This document shows, piece by piece, positions 1 to 8,327 of a stretch of DNA of 64,000 nt. The stretch is from contig NZ_QJKB01000010.1 in NCBI RefSeq assembly GCF_003201815.1, positions 124,001 through 188,000 of the forward strand, in the 5' to 3' direction. Position 1 is the first letter of the stretch, and every line of letters starts with the position of its first letter. Below the pieces are notes generated by a model. It had not been told where the DNA came from and made no database searches. It saw only the letters and a program-made list of their open reading frames with translations. Position numbers and translations under genes: made by a program. This DNA comes from Undibacterium pigrum (GTDB lineage Bacteria > Pseudomonadota > Gammaproteobacteria > Burkholderiales > Burkholderiaceae_D).

Positions 1-117
1 AGTCACCAGTCATTTTGGCGTGATATTACCGGACAATGCCGTTAACGCCACTCCCCACCTAAAGCGAAGCAGCCGACAATAGCTACACGTTCAACCACAC
101 CATGAAAGGCAAAAACC

Positions 118-525
118 ATGTCCGTCGTTACTGAAGTCGCCGCAGCCAGCAGCCAGGAAGCCATCGCTCATTTTGCAGACAGCCTGCGTTTTGAGACAGA
201 TTGCTGGGACACCCACCATGCAATGTCTGAAGGCATGGCAGATTTTGTCTTGCTGGACGTGCGCAGCCCTGAGTCTTATGCCAAGGGCCATGTGCCCGGT
301 GCTATCAACCTGCTCAGAGGCAAGATCATCGCCTCCAAACTGGCCAGCTATCCGGCAGACACCTTGTTTGTGACTTATTGTGCTGGCCAGCATTGCAATG
401 GTGCGGCACGAGCTGCCATCAAGCTGGCCCAATTGGGACACCCTGTGAAAATCATGGTGGGAGGCATTACCGGCTGGCTGGATGAAGGTTTCAGCCTGAC
501 AACAGAAGTCACTGAACTGGCATGA
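118..525 (+). CDS. Rhodanese-domain protein (sulfurtransferase-like)
   Basis: A 135-aa single-domain rhodanese. Family hallmarks are visible: the LLDVRSPESYAKGHVPGA region (about residues 45-62) and an active-site loop beginning at Cys88 (CAGQHCN). Cys88 is the residue that would carry a persulfide in sulfur transfer, and the loop has a second Cys at 93. There is no signal peptide, so it should be cytoplasmic. An AAAGG ribosome-binding site lies just upstream of the ATG. Its stop overlaps the start of the following acetyltransferase gene (ATGA), so the two are probably translationally coupled. The physiological substrate cannot be inferred. Confidence 0.85.
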   Translation: MSVVTEVAAASSQEAIAHFADSLRFETDCWDTHHAMSEGMADFVLLDVRSPESYAKGHVPGAINLLRGKIIASKLASYPADTLFVTYCAGQHCNGAARAAIKLAQLGHPVKIMVGGITGWLDEGFSLTTEVTELA

Positions 526-1001
526 GTACAGGGACAGAAGCAGCGATATTCAACGTACGCCCTGCCCTGGCTACTGATGCTGCGGGCTTGCTGCAACTGA
601 TGCGTGAACTGGCTGCCTTTGAAGATTACCTGACTGAATTTTGCGTCACCGTCGAGGATTTGCTGGCACGTGGACTGGATACTGAACGACCACAATTCAG
701 GGCTTATGTGGCGGCGACACCAGCAGGTGCATTACTGGCCTATGCTGTTCTTGTTGAAGTTGCGTTCACCTACGACCTGCGTCCGGATTGGCGGCTTAAA
801 GAATTATATGTTACCGCACCAGCGCGCCAGCTTGGCATCGGTAAGGCACTGATGGAAACCCTGATAGCCGATGCCAGGCAGCATGGTTGCGGCAGATTAA
901 AATGGGATGTATTGCCTGGCAATGAAAACGCCAGGCAATTTTATCGACGCTTTGACGGAAAACCAGATACTGGCTGGGAAGCATGGATACTGCCCTTGTA
1001 A
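522..1001 (+). CDS. GNAT-family N-acetyltransferase
   Basis: A 159-aa protein with the GNAT fold. The acetyl-CoA-binding stretch is RQLGIGKALM (about residues 106-115), preceded by a beta-4-like LKELYV strand and followed by the usual NENARQFYRR motif near the C-terminus. The arrangement resembles the diamine/amino-acid acetyltransferase subgroup, but the substrate is not identifiable. It overlaps the upstream rhodanese gene by 4 bp, which suggests one transcript. Length is normal for the family. Confidence 0.85.
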   Translation: MSTGTEAAIFNVRPALATDAAGLLQLMRELAAFEDYLTEFCVTVEDLLARGLDTERPQFRAYVAATPAGALLAYAVLVEVAFTYDLRPDWRLKELYVTAPARQLGIGKALMETLIADARQHGCGRLKWDVLPGNENARQFYRRFDGKPDTGWEAWILPL

Positions 1002-1080
1002 TGGACTGAAGCAATTCGCATCCTTAATCCATCGCCAGAAACCGCTCCACTCTTCGCCTCACAATATCAAACATCAGATA

Positions 1081-1857
1081 TCAGGCATCAAAGCCACCGT
1101 CTGCCTTGAGATTTGCACCAGTAATAAATGCCGCATCTTCACTCGCCAGGTATGCAACCAGGCTGGCGATTTGTGTGCCTGTGCCATATTTACCTGTCGC
1201 CATGTAGCTGCGCATGGTGTCAGCAAAAGCACCGTTGGCTGGATTCATTTCTGTATCAACCGGGCCGGGCTGCACATTATTGACGGTGATGCCACGTGCG
1301 CCCAGGTCGCGTGCCAGGCCACGGGTGAAAGAGGCTACCGCGCCTTTGGTCAAAGCATACAGTGACAGGCCAGGTACAGGCACATAATCACTGTTGACGC
1401 TGCCTATGTTAATGATGCGACCTCCTTCTTTCATGTGACGCTGTGCTTCTTGCGAGGCGACAAACACGCCTGTCACGTTGACAGCAATCAGGCGCTGATA
1501 ATCTTCCATGCTGATATCTGCAATGCCACCGGCAACCAGTGCTCCCGCATTGTTGACCAGGATATCGAGGCCGCCAAATTCTGCGACCGTTTTTGCCACT
1601 GCCTGTTTGACGGCATCTGCATCTTGCGCATCAGCACGGATAGCCAGCGCCTTGCCGCCAGTTGAACGTATATCTGCAACCAGTTGTTCTGCCTGCTGTG
1701 CGCTGCTGGAATAAGTGATGGCAACTGCTGCGCCATCTGTTGCCAGTTTGCGTGCAATGGCTGCGCCTATACCGCGTGAACCGCCAGTGACCAAGGCTGT
1801 TTTACCAGCCAGGTTTGCTTTGGATGTGTTTGCTTGTGTGTTGAGTGCTTGTGTCAT
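1081..1857 (-). CDS. SDR-family NAD(P)-dependent oxidoreductase
   Basis: A 258-aa classical short-chain dehydrogenase/reductase. It has the Rossmann cofactor motif TGGSRGIGAA near residue 24, NNAG near residue 105, and the Ser-Tyr-Lys catalytic set, with YALTK as the YxxxK motif. The C-terminal DGG signature is present. An AGGAGA ribosome-binding site sits 5-6 nt before the ATG. The gene is divergent from a LysR regulator gene starting at 2015, and the shared 157-bp spacer has repeats that look like operator sites, so LysR control is likely (inference). The substrate is unknown. Confidence 0.9.
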   Translation of the reverse strand: MTQALNTQANTSKANLAGKTALVTGGSRGIGAAIARKLATDGAAVAITYSSSAQQAEQLVADIRSTGGKALAIRADAQDADAVKQAVAKTVAEFGGLDILVNNAGALVAGGIADISMEDYQRLIAVNVTGVFVASQEAQRHMKEGGRIINIGSVNSDYVPVPGLSLYALTKGAVASFTRGLARDLGARGITVNNVQPGPVDTEMNPANGAFADTMRSYMATGKYGTGTQIASLVAYLASEDAAFITGANLKADGGFDA

Positions 1858-1949
1858 GTCGTTCTCCTGTTTAGTTGGCTTGCTTAAGTTTGATTCGGTT
1901 TAATTTCTTTAATCCGTGATTGGATGTAGCTATTTTGTGCTTTTTAAAT

Positions 1950-2000
1950 GATTACAAGTAGTCCATAATCGATTACATTACTTTCAACTAAAGGTTGAAA
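1950..2000. promoter_or_regulatory. Candidate LysR operator region
   Basis: In the spacer between the divergent SDR and LysR genes, GATTACA occurs twice in the same orientation at 1950-1956 and 1971-1977, 21 bp apart (two helical turns). The second copy overlaps the palindrome TAATCGATTA (1966-1975). A further dyad, TTTCAAC-N5-GTTGAAA, lies at 1982-2000, just before the LysR start. This agrees with LysR-type recognition and activation sites that control both genes, but the assignment is inferred from position and symmetry only. Confidence 0.4.
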
Positions 2001-2014
2001 ATAGAAAGGTCATC

Positions 2015-2950
2015 ATGGAAACTCTTTCCAGCATCGAATCCTTTGTGCGCAGTGCAGAAGCAGGCAGTTTTTCACAGGCAGCGCGCAATCTGGGGCTGAC
2101 GCCAGCGGCGGTCAGCAAAAATGTCGCAAAACTGGAGTCGCGCCTGGGAATACGTTTATTCCAGCGCAGCACGCGCAGCCTGATGCTGACGGAGGCGGGA
2201 GAAGTATTCCTGGCGCAGATCAAGGGTGGGCTGGACAGCATACAGGCGGCACTGGCGAATGTAGAAAACGTTGCAGGCAAACCCGCTGGCGTATTAAAGA
2301 TCAGCCTGGCACTGGCCTTTGGACGAGATTATGTTTTGCCTGCGGTGAATGATTTTATTAACACCTACCCTGATGTCATACCCGACCTGCATTTTGATAA
2401 CCGCAGCGTAGATATCATCGCAGAAGGATTTGATGTTGCCATCGGTGGCGGCATAGAGCTAGTACCTGGCGTTATCGCAAGAGAAATCGGGCGTGCTCAT
2501 GTCATACCAGTTGCCTCACCTGCCTATATCGCAGCTCACAATATGCCTGCAAAACCTGCAGACCTGACTCATCTGGATGGCATCATGCGCCGCTCGCCAC
2601 AAAGTGGCAGGCTGCGCTCCTGGACGCTACGCAATACTGCGGGTGAAGAAGCGCATATGGAACTGAAGACACGCATCATCATGGATGACCCGGAGGCCAT
2701 GTGCCGTGCTTCCCTGCTGGATTTGGGTGTGGCCATGGTACCAAGGTTACACGCCCTGCCCTATTTGGAAAGCGGCACATTGATACGCCTGCTGCCAGAC
2801 TGGTATGCGGATATCGGCCCAATTTCCCTCTACTACGCCAGCAGCAAACTGATGCCTGCCAAGACCAGGCTGTTTGTTGATTTCATTCTCATGCGTTTTC
2901 GTGAGCTGGATATTGCCGGAAAATTTTCTGCATTGCCACGCAAGAAGTGA
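2015..2950 (+). CDS. LysR-family transcriptional regulator
   Basis: A 311-aa LysR-type regulator. The N-terminal winged helix-turn-helix (residues 1-60) includes the typical FSQAARNLGLTPAAVSKNVA recognition region, and a periplasmic-binding-protein-like effector domain follows (about 90-295). It resembles the CrgA/DsdC-like group that often sits beside oxidoreductase genes. It is divergently transcribed from the SDR gene at 1081-1857, the usual arrangement for a regulator and its target. An AAAGG ribosome-binding site precedes the ATG. The inducer is unknown. Confidence 0.9.
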   Translation: METLSSIESFVRSAEAGSFSQAARNLGLTPAAVSKNVAKLESRLGIRLFQRSTRSLMLTEAGEVFLAQIKGGLDSIQAALANVENVAGKPAGVLKISLALAFGRDYVLPAVNDFINTYPDVIPDLHFDNRSVDIIAEGFDVAIGGGIELVPGVIAREIGRAHVIPVASPAYIAAHNMPAKPADLTHLDGIMRRSPQSGRLRSWTLRNTAGEEAHMELKTRIIMDDPEAMCRASLLDLGVAMVPRLHALPYLESGTLIRLLPDWYADIGPISLYYASSKLMPAKTRLFVDFILMRFRELDIAGKFSALPRKK

Positions 2951-2974
2951 CATTAAGTGACAGTAAGTGACGGT
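2945..2974. repeat. Three tandem 10-bp repeats
   Basis: AAGTGACATT, AAGTGACAGT and AAGTGACGGT follow each other directly, giving three AAGTGAC units at exact 10-bp intervals. The first overlaps the LysR stop codon and all lie within 110 bp upstream of the HutC-type gene. The helical phasing is compatible with a protein-binding array, but it may be simple replication slippage. Confidence 0.5.
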
Positions 2975-3050
2975 GCAGGCCAATATATTCGCTATCACTG
3001 CCATGCTATGAGAAAATGCAAACACCCATCACTACCATGCCACCCATCCT

Positions 3051-3761
3051 GTGAAACCCAGCAAGCCAGATACCCCAGCGTTTCAAGTCATCAAAGATAC
3101 CCTACTCCAGGAAATCCAGTCAGGCAAATGGAAAGAAGGCGATGCCATTCCTGCCGAAACCACACTGGCCAGCCAGTTTGGTGTCTCACGCATGACCGTC
3201 AACCGCGCGGTGCGCGAGCTCACCAGTGAGCAAATACTGACGCGCATACAGGGTTCTGGCACTTATGTGGCACAACAAAAATACCAGGCAACCTTGGTGG
3301 CAATCAAAAGCATCGCTGAAGAAATCCGTTCCCGCGGCCATGCCCATCGCAGCGAATTGCATGAGCTGAAAGCAGAAGTCGCGACCGAACAACTGGCGGC
3401 AGAATTCCAGGTCAAGGCGGGCCATACTTTATTCCACTCCGTCATCGTCCACTTTGAAAACGAAGTGGCGATACAGGTAGAAGACCGCTGGGTTAACTCC
3501 AGCGTGACACCAGAATACCTGCAACAAGACTTCAGCGTCATGACGCCGAATGAATATCTGGTGGCGGTGGCTCCCTTGCAAGGCGTTGATTACAGCATAG
3601 AAGCCGCGCTGCCCCCAAAACAGATAGCCGAGATGCTGCATATATCCGCCAAAGAGGCCTGTCTGGTCCTGCACAGAACCACCCGCTCCCGCGACATGAT
3701 CGCCACCAGCGTAACCATGTGGCATCCGGGTAAGCGCTATCAATTTGCCGGGAGTTTTTAG
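3051..3761 (+). CDS. GntR/HutC-family repressor
   Basis: A 236-aa regulator with an N-terminal GntR winged helix (PAETTLASQFGVSRMTVNRA, about residues 38-57) and a C-terminal UTRA ligand-binding domain (about 90-230). The sequence closely resembles HutC, the histidine-utilisation repressor that senses urocanate. No hut genes occur in this window, so the hut assignment rests on overall similarity alone. The start is GTG, with no strong ribosome-binding site upstream. No in-frame ATG lies shortly before it. It may regulate genes elsewhere in trans. Confidence 0.75.
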   Translation: MKPSKPDTPAFQVIKDTLLQEIQSGKWKEGDAIPAETTLASQFGVSRMTVNRAVRELTSEQILTRIQGSGTYVAQQKYQATLVAIKSIAEEIRSRGHAHRSELHELKAEVATEQLAAEFQVKAGHTLFHSVIVHFENEVAIQVEDRWVNSSVTPEYLQQDFSVMTPNEYLVAVAPLQGVDYSIEAALPPKQIAEMLHISAKEACLVLHRTTRSRDMIATSVTMWHPGKRYQFAGSF

Positions 3762-3935
3762 ATTCAAGCCCCTTCAGCGCACAGGGGCGAGAGATATTCT
3801 TTTTAGTCTGCTTCAATTTTCCAGTAGCAACATTAGCCTCGAGCATCTGGTGGTATGGTTGATCCGTGTTTTATCGGACATTCGCGGCCAAAGTCGCTCT
3901 TGTAATTGCTTGCCAAGCCCAACTACTTGCATTCA

Positions 3936-3964
3936 TTGTTGTTTAGTTTTATCATTATTAAAAT
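3936..3964 (+). promoter_or_regulatory. Possible sigma70 promoter
   Basis: TTGTTG (3936-3941) and TAAAAT (3959-3964) are separated by 17 bp, upstream of the secreted-protein gene starting at 4013. The surrounding DNA is A+T-rich. This is a consensus match by eye only. Confidence 0.3.
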
Positions 3965-4012
3965 GTCAATTTCGCATAGACTGTCGCTATAACTTTTTAA
4001 CAAGGCTGATCA

Positions 4013-4606
4013 ATGAAGGTGCAGAGACTTCAAGCTTTACCCCGTGTCGTGATATTACTGCTGATGGTTTTGCTTGCGCCAGCAGCGTCAGCAGCAACTG
4101 ACACTGCAGCGATTTTTAAAGATAAGCCCTACAGCCTTGATCTGAGCGAGATCGAAGCGCTGGATCCCCAGGCTCTGGAAATTTCTGAATTTTCTCCTGA
4201 AGCGAACGTAGTGCAGGGAGTGAAAATTGTGTCAAATGGACGCATGTTCCCGTTCACCTATGAAGTAATCACCTTGCCACCACCGGTGGATGGCGACAGC
4301 GCGGACTTATTAAAAACGATCAAGAGTGCACTTGACACGCATAAAGACATTATTTTATCGACACTGCAACACAACAAATCTCTGGGCAATTTTCTGCATT
4401 ATTTCCATCAAGTGTCGGTCCAAAACAAGCCTCACCACGTGTCTTCAAACTATATCTTTGTCAATGGTAAGACGACCTACCATATCATTGGCACAAGTTA
4501 TGCCCCCATGGTGATGCCAAGAGAAAAAGGCTGGGGACCACCGGCACCTGATCAAAATGCAGAAAGTGCGGCACTACTTTTGTTGAAGGCGATGCGCTTT
4601 AAATGA
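4013..4606 (+). CDS. Secreted protein of unknown function
   Basis: A 197-aa protein with a clear N-terminal signal peptide: a basic start, the hydrophobic core VVILLLMVLLAPAASA and a likely cleavage after Ala-Ser-Ala-Ala near residue 28. The mature part has no motif I recognise. It is moderately acidic, with a central helix-like segment and a YIFVNGKTTYHIIGTSY strand-like region. An AAGG ribosome-binding site lies 7 nt before the ATG. It stands alone, followed by 880 bp without a convincing gene. It is probably periplasmic. Confidence 0.7.
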   Translation: MKVQRLQALPRVVILLLMVLLAPAASAATDTAAIFKDKPYSLDLSEIEALDPQALEISEFSPEANVVQGVKIVSNGRMFPFTYEVITLPPPVDGDSADLLKTIKSALDTHKDIILSTLQHNKSLGNFLHYFHQVSVQNKPHHVSSNYIFVNGKTTYHIIGTSYAPMVMPREKGWGPPAPDQNAESAALLLLKAMRFK

Positions 4607-4704
4607 AAACATGGCGAGTAAAGACTTGAATGAGAGTTGAGTATTGTCAAACCATAACAAGGATTTGCAAAACGTAATCGCATGACTGCGCATCTGCAAT
4701 AGTT

Positions 4705-4977
4705 AGAACTCATTTCATAAATATCCATGAGATGCGTTTGTCTCATAACTGCGGCTGTTAGTGTGAACATGGCAGTCGATAGCGGTGTTATTGATAACAA
4801 ATTCACCCAGTCTATTACGCGTTATGAGACAAACCCTTAATGAACTGACGATTTGGGCGCATTGCTGCGCGTAATGCCCCCCTCCTTCGCTAAGGCAGGA
4901 GCCTTAGCAGCGCCGCGCCTTGCACTGCATCCCAAATCGCCTTGTTCGCACTCCCCCCTATTTATGAAATGAGTTCT
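4705..4977. mobile_element. MITE-like element with 18-bp terminal inverted repeats
   Basis: A 273-bp non-coding element bounded by a perfect inverted repeat. The left end, AGAACTCATTTCATAAAT (4705-4722), is the exact reverse complement of 4960-4977. The tetranucleotide AGTT flanks it directly on both sides (4701-4704 and 4978-4981), as expected for a 4-bp target-site duplication. Inside are more inverted pairs: GTTTGTCTCATAAC (4736-4749) with 4821-4834, CGATTTGGG (4849-4857) with 4931-4939, and a GCTAAGGC hairpin (4889-4908). The lack of a transposase frame and the terminal symmetry point to a miniature inverted-repeat element mobilised in trans; the 4-bp duplication would suit an IS5-like transposase (inference). 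Confidence 0.65.
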
Positions 4978-4981
4978 AGTT

Positions 4982-5489
4982 GAAACTGAAGCTGTATAGC
5001 GTCACGTCGTAGCTATACAGTCTCTGTACGATAGTCGCCACAGGCGAAGCTCTGGGGAAAAACATGCTTCAAGAGTTCCTGAAGTTCAGTAACGAAGCCG
5101 CCAGCTCAACAATCGCATTCACGTCCAGGTAGATTCATCGCCAGTGAACTGCCAGGTTCAACAATATTTGAGAACAGAGAACCTGTTCTCAGTGAAATCA
5201 GTGATGCACTGATGAAACAGGCCATAGCACTTCAAGTGCACCCGCCCATCGAAGCAATATCACTGTGCACCGAGGTGATGAACACCAGTGCTGCAATGAT
5301 GATCTTGATGAGACGTAAAAATATTTTAGTTCTTTAAATTTCACGTCTCTGTCACCCAAACTAGCTCTTACCGCGTTATATCTTAACAATATAGCACTGG
5401 CCAATTGGTATTTAATGCTGTCGTAACACCTTCCGGGTGCTGGCAAGTTAAAATAGAGGCTACGCTCAATTAGGCAAGAAAGAAATATC
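4982..5489. other. Gene-poor intergenic stretch
   Basis: No convincing coding region was found. It contains two hairpins without T-tracts. One pairs CTGTATAGC (4992-5000) with GCTATACAG (5012-5020). The other is the near-palindrome GAGAACCTGTTCTC (5177-5190), preceded by another GAGAACA half-site at 5170. These could be regulatory or decayed-element sequence. The region just before 5490 should hold the promoter of the small gene there, but no clear consensus is visible. Confidence 0.4.
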
Positions 5490-5687
5490 ATGGCAAAAAA
5501 GAATGAACTGGACCCGGAAACCGAGGCGTTGATCGCCTGGTGTACCGAAGTAGAAGGCTTCCTGGTCGCTGGCGGCGCTACCGTCAACCAGGCACAAGAT
5601 CATATAGAGGAACAGATAGAATGGTTCACCGATCTGTTTTTTGATGGATTAACACCCGAAGAGGCAGCCAAGGAAGCGCTGGCTTAA
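5490..5687 (+). CDS. Small acidic hypothetical protein
   Basis: A 65-aa acidic protein, predicted largely helical, with no signal peptide or membrane segment. It contains WCTEVEGFLVAGGATVNQAQ and ends with a DGLTPEEAAKEALA helix. I do not recognise the family. The coding character (ATG start, regular codon use, a stop just before the next gene) supports it being real. It lies 51 bp upstream of the DUF2242 lipoprotein gene on the same strand and may share its transcript. Confidence 0.6.
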   Translation: MAKKNELDPETEALIAWCTEVEGFLVAGGATVNQAQDHIEEQIEWFTDLFFDGLTPEEAAKEALA

Positions 5688-5738
5688 GCGCCCGTATCCT
5701 CAGATACTAGCCTCGACTAGCAATTAATTGAAATAAAG

Positions 5739-6398
5739 ATGATTCACCGCAAATTATTAGTACCACTCACACTCGCTCTTGCCTTGTTAAGCGCCTGCAC
5801 CACCAGCTCCAAACATGCGGGGCTGCAGCATGAAGAATTCGGTGCCACTGGCGTATTTACCCGCAGCTTTCCCGGTACTGAAAAAAGTGCCTGCGAAGCT
5901 GCGCGCCGCGCACTGCTGAGCCAGGGCTATGTCATCAGCGACTGGAAGCCTTCGGTACTCAAAGGCCGCAGGAAATACCAGCCTGAAGCGGATGTACATG
6001 CAGAAATTGAATTCAATGTCGTTTGCGTGGCGGACAGCAAGGGCAGCAATAGCACCACCGTCTTTGCCAATGCCGTACGTGACCGTTATTCACTAAAGAA
6101 AAGCAATACCTCTGCCAGCATAGGCGTCAGCGCCATAGGCTCGGTATCCCTGCCATTTGGCTCTACAGATGATGCACTGGTCAAGGTTGCCAGCGAAACC
6201 ATTCCCACTGGCCAGTTTTATGAGCAATTTTTTGAGCTGGTAGACCGCTATCTGGACAGCGTACCCTATGTGCAGGAAGTGGAAGAAGAAAAGAAGGCAG
6301 CCACAGCGCCACCTGCTCCCACACTCCCGGCTACTGCCAGCCAGGCTGCAACAAGTACAGCACCGCCAACTGAATCCGCTAAAAAAACAGAGGATTAA
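5739..6398 (+). CDS. DUF2242 family lipoprotein
   Basis: A 219-aa probable lipoprotein. The N-terminus has a type II signal peptide with lipobox LLSAC, lipidation predicted at Cys20, so it would be membrane-anchored on the periplasmic side. The body (about residues 35-180) matches what I recall of the DUF2242 family found in Burkholderiales. The C-terminal 45 residues are a low-complexity Pro/Ala/Thr tail rich in TAPPAP-like units. The function is unknown. The stop lies only 4 bp before the next gene, indicating an operon. Confidence 0.7.
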   Translation: MIHRKLLVPLTLALALLSACTTSSKHAGLQHEEFGATGVFTRSFPGTEKSACEAARRALLSQGYVISDWKPSVLKGRRKYQPEADVHAEIEFNVVCVADSKGSNSTTVFANAVRDRYSLKKSNTSASIGVSAIGSVSLPFGSTDDALVKVASETIPTGQFYEQFFELVDRYLDSVPYVQEVEEEKKAATAPPAPTLPATASQAATSTAPPTESAKKTED

Positions 6399-6402
6399 GC
6401 GC

Positions 6403-6618
6403 ATGCAAGCCGATGACCTGCAAAGACTATTGAGTTTTAAAATGCCTTATGGCAAATATAAAGACACTGTTATCGCCGACTTGCCTGGCAATTATCTGGG
6501 TTGGTTTGCGCGGGAAGGATTTCCCAAAGGTGAAATAGGTCGCCTGCTGGAATTGATGTATGAGATCGATCACAATGATCTTGGTGAATTGCTGGCCCCG
6601 CTCAGGAAAAAGGCTTGA
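6403..6618 (+). CDS. DUF3820 family protein
   Basis: A 71-aa protein. The true start is the ATG at 6403, four bases after the preceding stop; reading further upstream in this frame runs through sequence that belongs to the lipoprotein gene. The motif MPYGKYKDTVIADLPGNYLGWF (quoted to residue 35 in part here: PYGKYKD, LPGNYLGWF) is characteristic of DUF3820, also called the quorum-sensing-regulated virulence factor family. It is cytoplasmic and its biochemical role is unknown. A strong bidirectional terminator follows at 6691-6725. Confidence 0.8.
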   Translation: MQADDLQRLLSFKMPYGKYKDTVIADLPGNYLGWFAREGFPKGEIGRLLELMYEIDHNDLGELLAPLRKKA

Positions 6619-6690
6619 ACAAGGCAGACACACGGCACACATGACACACATCGCAGTTCAGTCCCGGCCAGACGGTCAGGCCAGAATGAC

Positions 6691-6725
6691 AAAAGGCAGA
6701 CATGATCAACATGCCTGCCTTTTTT
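6691..6725. terminator. Bidirectional rho-independent terminator
   Basis: A hairpin of about 14 bp with one mismatch pairs AAAAGGCAGACATG with CATGCCTGCCTTTT around the loop ATCAA, with T-rich tails on both strands. It separates the plus-strand DUF3820 gene from the convergent minus-strand gene ending at 6740. Confidence 0.85.
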
Positions 6726-6739
6726 CAAAACCGGACGTA

Positions 6740-7141
6740 TCAGTTGGTTTTGCTGACGTCTTTGTTCTGACGCTTGCCTGCAGCAGTTGCTGGCAAATAT
6801 TTCATAGGGTCATTCACACCTGCAGCATAGGCAGTTACCAGGCTGCGCTGTCTCATGCAGGAAGCGCTCAATACAGTCGCATCTGGTGCTGAAGAATTGA
6901 CGCACACTTGCAAATCCTTGACAGTATCCAGCGGAATGCCTGCAGCAGCAGCCACAGAAACGATGGATTGTGGATTAGCACCACTGGCAACCAGGCCATC
7001 TACAGTTGCCTGCAAATTGCTTGTTGTCGTCAAAGCATTAAAAATACCATCAACAGAAGTGTCCACGCCTTCAGCAAAGGCCACCGACAAGCTACCAGCC
7101 AAAGCCAGTCCCAACAAAGTGTTTTTCATCATTTTTTTCAT
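6740..7141 (-). CDS. Secreted protein of unknown function
   Basis: A 133-aa protein. I start it at the ATG at 7141 rather than the upstream ATG at 7180 because a GGGGGA ribosome-binding site lies 5 nt before it and the protein then begins with a classical signal peptide (MKKMMKNTLLGLALAGS, cleavage likely after AFA). The mature domain is Ala/Val/Thr-rich with two Cys (VCVNSS and SASCMRQ) that could form a disulfide. Repeated short helical segments resemble small secreted Burkholderiales proteins of unknown role. It is probably periplasmic or exported. Confidence 0.65.
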   Translation of the reverse strand: MKKMMKNTLLGLALAGSLSVAFAEGVDTSVDGIFNALTTTSNLQATVDGLVASGANPQSIVSVAAAAGIPLDTVKDLQVCVNSSAPDATVLSASCMRQRSLVTAYAAGVNDPMKYLPATAAGKRQNKDVSKTN

Positions 7142-7340
7142 CAGTATCCCCCAACATGTTGACAAACCATTTTGTCTCACGCGACCAATTCTAAATAAGT
7201 GTAAATCAAATTGAAAGCAGATATTTGTAACCTGGCAGACCTGATAAATATACTTGTAAATTAAACACCTGGACTCTTTTACGCACTTTTAAAAGTGGTA
7301 TGCAGGCTTTAGCAGGCAATCTGCATTACAGACGGCCAAT

Positions 7341-7389
7341 AAAAAAGCCTCTCATAGCTAACGCAATCAGCGTTAGCTATAAAAGGCTT
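7341..7389 (-). terminator. Terminator of the borosin operon
   Basis: A perfect 11-bp stem (7354-7364 with 7370-7380, loop AATCA) is extended by AAGCCT/AGGCTT outside a small internal loop. Read on the minus strand it is followed by a run of six T. It lies 67 bp downstream of the methyltransferase stop at 7456 and would end the minus-strand transcript. Confidence 0.8.
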
Positions 7390-7455
7390 ATCGTTATCGG
7401 ACAGGCTCAGCTATATCCAGGACTGCCCGGAATGAATGACAGCCAGCAATTTCGA

Positions 7456-8283
7456 TCAGGCTGCCTGCGGGACTTGTGCCCTCAAAGCTGCAAGAGCATT
7501 GAGTTCATCAATAATCGCCTGATCTTTTTCCAGGGTTTGCGCTGGTGGTATTACCAGTGTCGTGATTTGCTTGTAAGACATCTTAGGCAAATCCCCCAGA
7601 GGCAGCTTATCTATACGTGTTTTTTCCAGTGGATCTGTGGCAGCTTCATACAAAATGACTTCATGATCCAGCGGATAATACTGTGCCAGCTTGTTCACCA
7701 GTATTTGCAGATGCGCTGATTCTGTATCGAAGCGCTTCAAGGTCAAGTCCCCAGCGATGCCTACTTGCCACAGCACCAGCAAGGCAGTCGGGTCCAGAGT
7801 CCGTTTATAGATCATGAACTGGGTAGATTCCATGGATTGCATGCCGTGGCTGCCAGGATCTATACCCAGGTCAGCGACCAGACAATCAAGCGCAGAAATA
7901 CCTGGTTCCATATGCGCGTCATAACCCTCTTCACGCGCCTCGGCAATCGCCATGTGCGAGATGCAGGCGAAGATGCCTGGGTGGCCGTAGAAGGCAGCGC
8001 AGACTTTCTTGCCTGCGCGAACCTCTTTCAAAATGGTGTCGGCCATACGCCGGTAGGTATCGCGCCGGGTTTTACCATCGACCTTGGTGTCTTCATAGTG
8101 GTCATTCAGGCAGACATATTCCCTGGCAACACCTTGCAACCATTTGCGCGTAAAAATATTGGGCACCGCCGCAATGACGATATCGAAAGATTCCATATAG
8201 CTTTGCGCAATCGGCGTCAATTGCCCGGCCATACGCATACCTGTGCCGACACAGACCAGTGAACCTTGTTTTTGATTTGTCAT
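7456..8283 (-). CDS. Borosin-type peptide alpha-N-methyltransferase (SonM-like)
   Basis: A 275-aa enzyme of the tetrapyrrole-methylase (TP-methylase) fold. Visible features are the SAM-loop region VCVGTGMRMAGQLT (10-23), RRDTY (73-77) aligning with the catalytic Arg and Tyr (RKETY) of OphMA as I recall it, YGHPGIF (99-105), and MEPGISALDCLVADLGIDPG. Overall it closely resembles SonM, the split borosin methyltransferase of Shewanella, and not the siroheme/cobalamin methylases. Borosin enzymes methylate backbone amides of a bound precursor peptide with SAM. A precursor-like gene lies 109 bp upstream, supporting a split (in trans) system. No clear ribosome-binding site precedes the ATG. Product and bioactivity are unknown. 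Confidence 0.88.
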   Translation of the reverse strand: MTNQKQGSLVCVGTGMRMAGQLTPIAQSYMESFDIVIAAVPNIFTRKWLQGVAREYVCLNDHYEDTKVDGKTRRDTYRRMADTILKEVRAGKKVCAAFYGHPGIFACISHMAIAEAREEGYDAHMEPGISALDCLVADLGIDPGSHGMQSMESTQFMIYKRTLDPTALLVLWQVGIAGDLTLKRFDTESAHLQILVNKLAQYYPLDHEVILYEAATDPLEKTRIDKLPLGDLPKMSYKQITTLVIPPAQTLEKDQAIIDELNALAALRAQVPQAA

Positions 8284-8327
8284 AGATTTTTAGATGTAGG
8301 TATTGGAAATACTGTAATTTTGCCAAA

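Noticed and set aside
4552..4806. Minus-strand 84-codon frame overlapping the MITE-like element
   Set aside because: It spans the end of a supported gene and the element's left inverted repeat, with no ribosome-binding site or family match.
7456..8283. Reading the methyltransferase as a cobalamin/siroheme or diphthine methylase
   Set aside because: No tetrapyrrole genes are nearby. The RRDTY motif and overall pattern fit SonM/OphMA, and precursor-like genes lie upstream.
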